From Coenobita brevimanus (taxonomy: Eukaryota > Arthropoda > Malacostraca > Decapoda > Coenobitidae), in assembly GCA_032717465.1 (NCBI GenBank), contig CM064670.1:14972431-15036430 (forward strand): DNA of 64,000 nt, given 5' to 3'. The notes beneath the pieces are model-generated. The model had not been told where the DNA came from. It made no database searches and saw only the letters and a program-made list of their open reading frames with translations. The position numbers were made by a program, and so were the translations under genes. Below are positions 54,561 through 64,000 of this stretch, one piece after another. Each line of letters starts with the position of its first letter. The stretch's first letter is position 1.

Positions 54561-55635
54561 TATTTCTCCCATCCCTCTTGAATCCTCATACTTACATCCT
54601 TCTACGCATCACTGGCATTAGTGTACGGGAAGGCAATTTCACTGGGGCGGAGGAATGACTTTGGCCTGAAAATGCTTGAAATTGCCCTGATCTCCAAGTA
54701 TTACTACTAAATATGTATAGTACACGAAAATATAAGTATGTATAAAAATATTTTGCGTAAGTAATTTACGAGTATATGCTTAAATTTTCATGTTTCAGAT
54801 CTGTAGTCACGTGAAAACTTGAGTGTCAGAACAAACCGAAAACTGTTACCGGTACATCTGTTTACCTTCAGATTAAGAACATTCATAATAATGCGAGGGT
54901 TCCATTAGCTTTAACCATAATTCCTTTCAAGGTACCAGTACACCATCAGGAGGATCTGCCCCCCAAAATCAACTTTTGCTCTGAAAAAAGACACATTTTC
55001 GAAGTCCTGGGGGAGATGCCTCCCCCCACACCCCTCGCCTCGTAGGCCTATGATTTTCACTGGCCTCTTCTGTTATGCTGTTTTTACTTCAGCTAGGCTC
55101 AACATTTCTTTCTGTCCATTTTGAATGCTGAACTGTGACAATTAATCAACACTAGAATATGATGATAGCCACATATTGAAGTGCTATGTTAAGTATAAAA
55201 TGCCGTTTTTTTTGTTTTTGTTTTTTGCTATTGTGCCACGTGAAGTAAGCTGCAAAAGGACGAAAATCTGGGTGAAGTTAAGGTTAAAAGTACAGAGATT
55301 CCAAGTTTTTGAATTGCTCAACCCTCCCCCACAGTGGGAGGGTAGGCCACAGATGCTCGCTGGCTCGGGTGGTTTGTGGGCGGGAGTTCTGCTGGGTCAC
55401 TGTAACCCACAGAAGTTGCCACATTCGTCCAACGGGGACAACTGTATGGATCACAGCCAAACGGTCAACCGTTTGGCCATGGTATGGGCTACAGTGATGC
55501 AGAACTCACGCCTGCATTTGCCCACTCCAGCAACCGTTTGGTGTGGACGCACCCTCATACTGTGTTATTAATACTCCTTACAGACCTTGGATATTAAGTC
55601 CAGTCTGTCTTTATCTCTCTTACTTATAGCAGTGG

Positions 55636-55640
<5 letters not shown>
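54561..55640. other. Unassigned non-coding DNA
   Basis: No recognised repeat or exon. The 131-codon frame at 55176 has no domain I know and shows low-complexity composition. Confidence 0.4.

Positions 55641-55678
<38 letters not shown>
55641..55678 (+). repeat. (CA)n microsatellite
   Basis: About 18 CA units immediately before a SINE head. Confidence 0.95.
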
Positions 55679-55964
55679 GCTCGCTGGCTCAGTGGTAACG
55701 TTCTCGCTTGCCATCTGCTAGACGGGAGTTCGCGCCTCACTCAGGTTGCGAAAAGTTTCACTGACGAAGTGAGTGGTTACTGTCCCCCTTGAGCATGGAG
55801 ATGGGTGTGGGCGTGCGTGAAGGTCACAGTCTTGCCCTTAGATCGGACTATATGAGCTCTCAGCTCCCTTCCGGGAGGGTAAAAGCTGACGATCACGACC
55901 ATCAAGTGATCCTGACCGACCCGGTGAATTACAGACACACGCACCCCCCACCCACACACACACA
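55679..55964 (+). mobile_element. Second tRNA-derived SINE family, tandem copy 1
   Basis: The head has CTGGCTCAGTGGTAACG (A box) and GGGAGTTCGCGCCTC (B box). The body includes CTTAGATCGGACTATATGAG and TTCCGGGAGGGTAAA, and ends GACCGACCCGGTGAATTACA with a CA-rich tail. It is unrelated to the other SINE body in this window. Confidence 0.82.
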
Positions 55965-56179
55965 GTGACTCAGTGGTAACGCTCTCGCCTAGCATCTGCG
56001 AAGACGGGGGTTAGTGCCTTGCTTGGGATGTGACTAGTTTCACTAACGAAGCAAGTGGTCACTGTCCTCCTTGAGTAAGAGCATGGGTGTGTGCGTGTGT
56101 GAAAGTCAAGGCTTTGCCCTTAGATCGGACTATATGAGCTATCAGCTCTTTTCCGGGAGGGTAAAATGCCGATGATTAC
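55965..56179 (+). mobile_element. tRNA-derived SINE, tandem copy 2, 5' piece
   Basis: Head GTGACTCAGTGGTAACGC and body homologous to copy 1 as far as GGGAGGGTAAAATGCC. It is interrupted at 56180 by a TIR element and resumes at 57915-57980 with GATCCTGACCGACCCAGTG and a CA tail. Confidence 0.82.
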
Positions 56180-56812
56180 CATAGATATAAATATCCCTAG
56201 ATGCCGCATCGTCCATTCTTCAGTACAACGCCGATACGTCTGCGTGGCCGCCATCTTGGGTCGGTGTAATAGTGGCGCTTGTTTTACAGTGAATTCAGAC
56301 TATGAAAATACATGTAACCTTGCCATTTCTTGTCCGATTTTGTTAAACTTAGGCTTAAAGAAGAGAAAATTAAATAAAGATAGTATATAATCGGACTTTC
56401 ATAATAAAGGATATATTATAGCCGTAGAGCTATAGTTTAGACTACCAAATAGATCTAAGCCTCTGTAGGGCTATTATTTCTACCATAAAAGAATAACTGA
56501 AGAATTATGTTCTGCACTTGACCATGTGTATAGTCCAAGTCTTATTAAATTTAAAAATTAAAACCATTAGGACCTAGCTGGTAGCTGATAAAAATTAACT
56601 ATCACATATGCAGAGTTTACCTTATATCACTTAGGTAAACTCTCACAGGTATACAAGAAACCATTTGGCTGGTCACTCAGTGTAGAGCCATCCGTACACA
56701 GAGGGGAGAGGAAAGGAAGACAATATGAAAGAAGGAAAAATGGAAAGCGGGCTTACAAGTCACAGGTTATAAAAAATTGACATTTTAAGCTGTTGCACTG
56801 TCACAATGCACA

Positions 56813-57010
56813 AGGAAAAAATAATTACAAATGAATAGAAAATACAATACATACAGGAAATAAACACACATATAATTACACATCAATAGAAAATACAGTG
56901 CACAAGGCAAAATATTTACACACAGAATTACACATCAATGGAAAATACAAGGCATTATGCAAAATATTTACACAGAATTACACATCAATAGGAAATACAG
57001 TGCATAAGGA
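56813..57010 (+). repeat. Minisatellite of about 52 bp, four units
   Basis: Units carry ATTACACATCAATAGAAAAT and CAAAATATTTACACA. The units shorten toward the right. Confidence 0.8.
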
Positions 57011-57205
57011 TCTCCAGGAAACCTATTTAGATAAAAGGGAAGAAAAATTTGCATTAATTCAAGTTAAACTGCATACAATTTACTTTCTACATTTTTTTTA
57101 AAATTTTATGGTAAAAGTATTACTCTGTTGGAATCTAATTCATGGGGGAAAATTTTTACAAATTGCCATTACACCCCCAAGGTTGTGCAGTATATTTTTC
57201 TGGCC

Positions 57206-57232
57206 TTAACCTAACCTAACCTAACCTAACCT
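57206..57232 (-). repeat. Short CCTAA (TTAGG) tract
   Basis: Five consecutive CCTAA units inside the TIR element. Confidence 0.85.
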
Positions 57233-57980
57233 GCTGCTGCGGAATGCTTACCTTAGAGTTAGGTATCATACTAATGGTGGTAATATCCCTGAACCACATA
57301 TTGGCAACTTGTAAAATAATACTTCATGGGGATAAATGAAACAGAATCATTGTGTTTGGCCTTGAATACATATTATAATATTAATACGGCACTGTGACAG
57401 TTGCACAACAATACATTTTGACAATATATCCAGTCATTTCTTGGAATGGCCAGCCTCCAAACTCTTTGACTTTCAAATGCTTATGCTGCTTTTTTCCCCC
57501 AGTCTTCCATGATACCTTATACTGACGAACATCAAGAAAGCAAACAATTTTGCATCAGTTTTAAGATTGTGAAGTAATAATTTCACCTGCCACTGGCCCT
57601 GGTACAGCAGACACATGGACATACTAACATTGTCATCAATGATTCACTGTCAAGCCAACGTCAAATTATCACACAAAAACTAGTCTTCAAATCGACTTAC
57701 TTGTGGAAAGTTGTTCCCTGTTGTCTTGTTTCTACATCTCGACAGTTTTTACACCCAAAAGCAGCACAGTGTTGCGGTATTTCTAGGTAAACAGTGGCCA
57801 ACTTTGTCCAATGTCTGGAACACAACACCGCCTGCCTCGACCGCTCCAAGATGGCGGCCGCGTAGACGTATCTAAAGTAGTGTCATGTGGCACCTAGGTA
57901 TATTTATATCTATGATGATCACAACCATCACGTGATCCTGACCGACCCAGTGAATTACACACACACACACACACACACAC

Positions 57981-58837
57981 GTTGTGTTGTTATATATTAA
58001 ATCAGGATTTCATCCAGTCGTAATTACCAAGCCAATTATTGAAAACATTGATACTTTATATTCAGCTTAGAAATGAATCTTCTCATAAAATCACACTTGG
58101 GTTAATTTATCGTCCACCTGGTCAGCCACTCAACATCAATAATGAAATCTGCAATCAAATTGCCGAAATATCTTGTATGCAAAGCACTGTAATATTTGGT
58201 GATTTTAATTTACCACTTCCAAAATTGGGAGAAGCCCTATCCTCACACACAGGGTTAGACCTGTATACAAACCTGCAGGAAAGTTCTTTTTATCAATTTG
58301 TAATTTATCCGACACGTGGATCTAACATCCTATATCTTGTCTTAGCTACATCAGATGTTGTGAGTAATGTTATTGTAGGAGAAGAATTTAGTGCAAGTGA
58401 TCATCGGACAGTTACATTTAACATTAAAATCTGTGAAGACAAGGTTAGGGCCAGCTGCAAATTTTAAGAAATTAAAGTCAATCGTTGGTCGAGGTAACTG
58501 GCATCCTATTGCCGAAACTTTAGATATCAATGATGCGTGGAATTATTTTACAGAATCTCTCAACAGTGCTGTCAGGTTATGTATTCCAATGAGCAACAGA
58601 AGGCCTGCCAAAAATTCTAAACCCAAATGGTGGAACTCCGACATTAAACATTGTCTGGAAACAAAAAATCTTGCATATAAAAAGTACAATACCACAAAGA
58701 GTCAATGTGATAAAAATAAATACGATGCCCTTCGACGGAAAGCCAAAAAAATACTTAAATGCAGTAAGAACAACCTTGAGGGACATATTGCGAGTATCAG
58801 TAATTAAAACAGATCCCAAAGAATTTTTCAGTTACAT
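57981..58837 (+). pseudogene. CR1-like LINE, 5' piece (endonuclease)
   Basis: Opens directly after the SINE's CA tail with LLYIKSGFHPVVITKP. It continues LGLIYRPPGQP, then VIFGDFNLPLPK (the GDFN catalytic block), and SASDHRTVTF with the SDH catalytic His (about 58398). The linker has KPKWWNSDIKH. Two frameshifts occur, near 58040 and 58450. It is 5'-truncated within the endonuclease. Confidence 0.85.
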
Positions 58838-59526
58838 GGAATATGGGTGTAGCAGAGAGGAAAAGTTTGAATGTAATGGAGATGAGGTGTCTGAGGAGTA
58901 TGTGCGGAGTGACGCGTATGGATCGGGTGCGAAATGATGAAGTGCGAAGGAGAACTGGAGTTGTTCGGGAGATGGCTGATAGAGTTGAGCAGAGGGTGTT
59001 GCGATGGTTTGGGCATATGGAGAGAATGGATAATGAGCGATTGGTGAAAAAGATAACTAGATCTGATGTGAGAGGTGTAAGGCTGAGAGGGAGACCACGA
59101 ATAGGATGGATGGACAGTGTGAAGAGAGTGCTGGTTGTGAGAGGGATGTCTGTTGAGCAAGGAAGAGTGGCTGTGCGTGACAGAAATAAATGGAGAGAAA
59201 TTGTGAATGCATAAATGATGACGTAGCTCTGAGGGGATATTCTCCCGCATTTGGTCTGATCAGCTAGTCAGGTCAGGTGTGGGTAAGGGGATGGGTCTAT
59301 TATGATGTGGCAGGGGTAAACCAGCTCTGCTGCCGGACCCTGCTATGGATGTCACTGATTGCACTGCGCAGGTGACCCTTGTGCGGTGTGGTGCAGTGAG
59401 GATCTGTCCCTTCTCCCCTTTGGGTCTAAGATGCGAATGAATGTGTTTGAATGGATGTGTAAATGGGGAGTGTGTCGTCCTGTCTCGGCTACCTCCCTTT
59501 TCCTTGGGGGAAGCAGCCTAGGTATA
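58838..59526 (+). mobile_element. RTE-like LINE 3' end inserted in the CR1-like copy
   Basis: The frame 58843-59214 reads AERKSLNVMEMRCLRSMCGV, then VLRWFGHMERMDNERLVKK and RLRGRPRIGWMDSVKR, the C-terminus of RTE-type proteins. About 300 bases of 3' UTR follow, ending near AGAATAGACAGAATAGAC. It differs from both other RTE families here. The exact borders and duplication could not be fixed. Confidence 0.8.
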
Positions 59527-61198
59527 TAGAATAGACAGAATAGACATAGGAAGCAAAAAGGTATTAACTCCAACAATCGGTCCCTTAATCACAGATAACG
59601 GTGAGCACAGTGATGATGAAACTACGATGGCGATAATTCTTAATACTTTCTTTGCGTCAGTATTTACAACATACATACGATACATACGATTCCTGCTGTT
59701 TCCCCAATTCCTATAGAAGAGGACAACATAATCACTGACATTACAATTAGTGATCGCGACATACTACTTGCAATTAGCAAATTAAAAGATAATAAAACAC
59801 CGGGACCGGACAAAATATCTCCACGTGTTTTGAAGGAACTACAGAATGAAATATCAAAGCCTTTATCTGAACTGTTTAACTTATCACTTAAGAGCAGTAA
59901 GGGGCCACATGAATGGAAACTTGCTAACGTAACCCCAACATTAAAAAAAGGCAACAAGAGCACAGCCAGAAAACTACCGCCCAATTAGTTTTAACATGGT
60001 GATTTGGAAATTGCTTGAAACTATTATCAGAGACAAGTTTGTGAAACACGTAGAATCAGACAGTCTCGTCAAAGATTCCCAACATGGTTTTCGTAATAAT
60101 CGCTCCTGCCTCACGAATCTGCTGGACTTTTTCAATGATATCCTGAGCATGTATGACGACACTAAATCAGTTGATGTTGTTTACCTTGATTTTAAAAAGG
60201 CTTTTGACAAACTTCCACACAAAAGACTCCTTAAAAAGCTACAGGGACATGGATTCAGCGGCAGGGTCCTTGGGTGGGTTGAAGATTGGCTCACCAGACG
60301 AAAGCAAAGAGTTGTAATAAACGGAAGAGTCAGACTGGATAAACGTTACAAGTGGAGTGCCGCAGGGTTCAGTGTTAGGTCTTATTCTTTTCTTCATATA
60401 TATCAATGATATTGATGAAGGATTATGTTTAATTTCAAAATTTGCTGACGATACTAAAATAGGTAACAGAACAGATACAGCACTGCAAAGACAGGCAATT
60501 CAGAGAGATCTTATGCAAAGTGCTAAACACTGGCAGTAAAAATGTAAGAGCTAGTTATAGCATGAATAATGTCATAGGGTAAACCATGTAAAAGACTTAG
60601 GAGTTATAATAACAAACGATTTGAAGCCAAGCAAACAATGCACAGAAGCTGTGAAAAAAGCCAATAAATTGATTGGATTCATAGGCAGAGCATTTGAATA
60701 TAAATCCGATAATATTGTCCTCATTCTGTATTGTACGCCCGCACTTGGAGTATTGCGTTCAATTTTGGTCACCGTATTATAAAAAGGATATGGAAAAGCT
60801 TGAAAGAGTGCAGCGAAGGATGACAAAGATGATACCTAGATTGAGAAATAAACCGTACGAGGAACGTTTAGAATCCCTGAATTTATTTACCCTAACTAAA
60901 CGGAGGATAAGAGGAGATTTAATTCAAATATTCAAAATATTCAAAGGACATGATAACATGGCTGTTGATAAATACTTCACAGTTGATCACACGAATTATA
61001 CTAGAGGGAATGGGTATAAAATAGTTGGCAAACGATTCCAGTCGCATGAAGCTAAGCATTCCTTCTTTGAGAGAGTTGTAAATATATGGAATAAATTGCC
61101 CTCCAATGTAGCAAATTCTAATACAGTACTGACCTTTCAAGGTTGCCTCGATAAGTATTTGTTGACTAACCCCCAGCTTAATATGTTTGCTCCTGAAT
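59527..61198 (+). pseudogene. CR1-like LINE, 3' piece (reverse transcriptase)
   Basis: Blocks in broken frames are LLAISKLKDNKTPGPDKISP, ENYRPIS-like sequence, DSQHGFRNNRSCLTNLLDFF (about 60075), VYLDFKKAFDKLPHKRL (motif A, about 60180), GVPQGSVLGLILF (about 60355) and ISKFADDTKIG (motif C, about 60437). The C-terminal 168 codons (60694-61200) are open and contain RPHLEYCVQFWSPYYKKD and FFERVVNIWNKLP. It ends at a TAA, then T-rich DNA. Confidence 0.88.
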
Positions 61199-61997
61199 AA
61201 AACACTTATGTATATTTTTTTATTTTATTTTATTTTTATTTTTCATTTTTTTGTTTTTTAGAGGCTGGATCAATTTATGAATGCAAATATAGTATATGCA
61301 CAGACTAGGATATGCACAGATGGCCCTGAGTTAACGGTCACTACTCATACTTTCGACCTGTGTTGGGCTGTGGATCACTGAGGATCCCTGTTAGTTAAGT
61401 GACCACCATCGGGATTTTTTTTTTAATGCACCACGGGTGACTGCTTCAGGAGGTGACTTGTGTGCTTGTCCCGCATGGGAAAGCTCCTAGCCTCAGTGGT
61501 TTGAACGGAGCTGGGGCCTGACTGACTGCTGTATACCTTAATAGCGCCAGGCAAGGCTGCCACACCACCCCTGAATATCCACATTGTGCACTGTGCAATT
61601 TCCACTCTGTGTCCGCAGATGCCCCGTTAACTCAACGTACCTGTACATGTTGTCATGCGTTATTTATTTATTCGATTATTAATTTTGCTTTACCACTTAC
61701 TCTTTCAGGTTATTCATACATGTAGCTTATAGATAAAGTATTATAGAAAGTAACTTTTCCATTTTCAGTCTTTCCTATGAAAATTCCATGTCAATTTTTC
61801 CACTCTGCATGGTGGTTTTTCTTACTTTTTCTTACCAGTTTTAACTGGAGGGTTTGGAGGTGGGGGGAGCCTTCTTGCTTTAATATCCTTATCCCTCAGC
61901 ATGTAGAATAAGATCTCGTAGACATAGTCTACTCTAACAAACAGCCTCGAAAGAACCATAAAGTCTGTTGCTGTTTGCTTTTCTTTGTACTCCTTTG

Positions 61998-62047
<50 letters not shown>

Positions 62048-62129
62048 GAGAGAGAGAGAGCTGTGCTTAGTATTGTATTTTGGTAAACGCCAGAATAATA
62101 TTCAGCTTAGGCGAGACCCCTCTGGGTTG
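61199..62129. other. Unassigned DNA with a (GA)n microsatellite
   Basis: The first part may be CR1-like 3' UTR. GA repeats run at about 62001-62060. No exon was recognised. Confidence 0.45.
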
Positions 62130-62580
62130 TTGTTGCTGTTGTTGGCCGAGGCTTCTCTAATGTGAGCCCGGTGGTCTGAAGTTGTTGTTGTCCCTCCAGC
62201 AGTCCAACATCCTTCTTTCCTGGGATAGAGCGGGAGATGAAGGACATTAATATAACCGGTCAGTGGAGCCACCCAATCCTATTGGTGCTACCTAGTGAAG
62301 GCATCCTCCTCTAGCACTACCCCTCTGGTGCTGGTAAGAGGCACCTTCCTTTGGTTGCACCAACATAGCTGGGAAGGTCTGCTGCCCGGGTATACTAACA
62401 TCCTTGAACTTCTACTCATTCCTTTGCAAGGAAGATGGACTGCAGGAGAAAGCAACTTCAGTCTAGTGTTTGTCGTGGTCACGTATCGATGAGCCAGGGA
62501 CTGGAACAGCAGCAACAAAGACAGCAGCAGCAACAACGACCTCTCTGAGTGAAGGGGATAATTAACACCCACCATTTTCT
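62130..62580 (+). repeat. Interspersed repeat related to 32510-32690
   Basis: Shares GTTGTTGTTGT, a GTCTGAAG stretch, CCAACATCC/CCACCATCC and GGACATT-TATAACC with 32510-32660. It ends in a CAGCAGCAACAA run. Confidence 0.55.
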
Positions 62581-62863
62581 CCGTACTTCATCACTCCTGC
62601 ACCTGTCATTCCTTCACTGCTTTCACCATTACACTCTCTGCTTTTATCACCTCTTGTAACACACAATTATGTCGACTCTTCTTTCTCCCAACACATTCGC
62701 CTGCCTCACATACTGCATCACGTTAATCTTGTATTACACACTGCGCATTCTTTTATCAATTTCTCGTACTTAAAATCCTTTTTCATTCAGGAAGTATGTG
62801 TTTTAACGTATTTACACCTGCGTTCGCCAAGCGGGAACAGAGATTGTTTTACTCGCTGCGTTC

Positions 62864-62866
<3 letters not shown>

Positions 62867-62910
<44 letters not shown>
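62867..62910 (+). repeat. (TG)n microsatellite
   Basis: About 21 TG units. Confidence 0.95.
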
Positions 62911-62911
<1 letters not shown>

Positions 62912-63310
62912 TGAATAAAATTATTCAAACAGTTTAGCCTGCTTCTGATCCTAGCCAAACTTGGTGGAAGAGTTGAGAATCGGCATAAGTCTTGACTTAC
63001 TTTTTTTTTTTTTTTTTTTTTTTTAGAACAACAGGTCGAAGGTCAATATCACAGGACCAGGTCATGATTTGACCCAGTAAGATCAACTTCAAGTTCTTGT
63101 CCGATTTTGACCAAAATTGGTGGATGGGTTGAGGATAAGGCAAGAACGAAAGGAGTCAGTTTTGAGAACATTCAGTCAAAGATCAAGGTCACAGGGCTTT
63201 GTAAAATTTTGACCGGAGTGTGTTTGCGAGTAAAATTACTAAAACCGTTCCAGTCTGGTTTGGCCCAAACATGGTGGAAGGACAGGATATGCCCAGGGGC
63301 TGATTTTCTT
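62911..63310 (+). repeat. Degenerate tandem repeat of about 153 bp, three units
   Basis: AAAATT-ACT-AAACNGTT and CCAAACTTGGTGGAAG-type words recur near 62955, 63108 and 63262, spaced by about 153 bases. The units also share GGTCAAGGTCACAG-like words. A T run lies at 63001-63024. Confidence 0.6.
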
Positions 63311-63313
63311 TTT

Positions 63314-63316
<3 letters not shown>

Positions 63317-63384
<68 letters not shown>

Positions 63385-63432
63385 TAGATAGATAGATAGA
63401 TAGATAGATCTATCTATCTATCTATCTATCTA

Positions 63433-63472
<40 letters not shown>
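63317..63472. repeat. Symmetric (AT)n(GATA)n(TATC)n(AT)n microsatellite
   Basis: About 65 bases of AT, about 27 of TAGA, about 27 of TCTA, then about 35 of TA. The right TATC half is probably the 3' tail of the adjacent minus-strand RTE copy. Confidence 0.9.
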
Positions 63473-63473
<1 letters not shown>

Positions 63474-64000
63474 CCAGACGCCTTAATCCCGTTTGGGGTG
63501 GCCACAAACAAACCGCCTCCACGTCGCCCTGTCCCCCGCCATTTCACTGCCCTGCTCCCAACTCACACCCCCTCTCTCATATACCTCTCCACCCCATCCC
63601 TCCATCTCATCCTCGGCCTCCCCCTCCCTCTTCCCCCCTCCACCTCACTCACATACACTCTCTTCGTCAGTCTTTCACCCTCCATCCTCTCCACTTGGCC
63701 AAACCACCTCAGTGTGTTCCTCATAACGCTTCCTATCACATCCACATCCACACCACAACTCTCCTTTATATCCTCATTCGTCAGCCTGTCTCTCCATGTG
63801 ACTCCACAGGCTCCTCTTAAATAACTCATTTCCACTGCTCTCACTCTTGACTTGTGTCCTTCCAACAACGTCCAAGCTTCACTTCCATAAGTTAGAGTTG
63901 GTATCACAATACTGTCATGTAGTAACTTTTTCACCTCCATGCTCACTTCCCTGTTTCTTATCACTACTTTCAAAGAACCAGCAACCTTTCTTCCCTGCTG
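63473..64000 (-). mobile_element. RTE-clade LINE 3' end, continuing past the window
   Basis: The minus-strand frame matches the C-terminus of the 37123-37987 copy almost base for base: VIPTLTYGSEAWTLLEGHKS, YLRGACGVTWRDRLTN, RWFGQVERM and RGRGRPRMRWRDG. It has one frame change near 63565. The tail is the TATC repeat. The 5' part lies beyond 64000. Confidence 0.92.

Larger units (their letters stand above)
56180..57914. mobile_element. Non-autonomous TIR transposon (hAT- or P-like) in a SINE
   Basis: The ends are inverted: CATAGATATAAATATCCCTA (56180-56199) and, on the other strand, CATAGATATAAATATACCTA (57895-57914). Similarity extends about 85 bases inward and includes GGCCGCCATCTTGG on both sides. 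The duplication is ATGATTAC (56172-56179) and ATGATCAC (57915-57922), 8 bp with one difference. No transposase is visible. It holds a minisatellite, part of another repeat (56645-56760) and a CCTAA tract. Confidence 0.85.

Overview
The window is eukaryotic repeat-rich DNA, almost certainly from an arthropod and probably a decapod crustacean. The evidence for this is several interstitial TTAGG-type tracts (the arthropod telomere motif), many long dinucleotide and tetranucleotide microsatellites, and the mix of Jockey, RTE, CR1-like, R2-like, Gypsy, piggyBac and hAT-like elements. No bacterial operon, CRISPR array, rRNA or genuine tRNA gene was found. Family names come from motifs I recognise, not from a database search.

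The only host coding sequence I can support is one spliced exon at 23851-24045 (+). It encodes the C-terminal 64 residues of the 18S rRNA dimethyladenosine transferase DIMT1/DIM1 and is followed by a stop codon and AATAAA. The DNA upstream of it is presumably intron or intergenic sequence loaded with repeats; I did not find earlier exons.

Layout. 1-300: tRNA-derived SINE. 740-5752: decayed Jockey LINE split by a TA-flanked DNA transposon that itself holds two hAT-like elements. 5840-9030: LINE fragments. 9100-9600: TTAGG-like tract. 10189-13924: piggyBac element with an intact 778-residue transposase. 14031-14360: hAT-like MITE. 14905-17413: SINE next to a 5'-truncated RTE LINE. 18126-21825 (-): second, broken piggyBac, split by an RTE copy with a target-site duplication. 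22567-24085: repeat, RTE fragment, DIMT1 exon. 26738-30513 (-): LINE with a 2A-like peptide, a PHD finger, an endonuclease and a reverse transcriptase, between 12-bp duplications. 33345-33468: near-perfect hairpin. 34168-39395: old RTE copies, one carrying a younger antisense copy. 39705-40027: SINE. 40121-47500: decayed Gypsy LTR retrotransposon. 48073-49640: R2-like fragment. 49693-53833: two long convergent LTR-like units with minisatellites. 55679-57980: two tandem SINEs, the second split by a TIR element. 57981-61198: CR1-like LINE split by an RTE-like fragment. 63473-64000 (-): another RTE 3' end.

The elements do not form a shared pathway. The nested insertions give a relative order of events: target-site duplications let several layers be peeled away, and the Jockey reading frame is restored when the outermost DNA transposon is removed. 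The LINEs are mostly 5'-truncated and dead. The best-preserved genes are the piggyBac transposase and the open reading frame of the 15254-17413 RTE copy.
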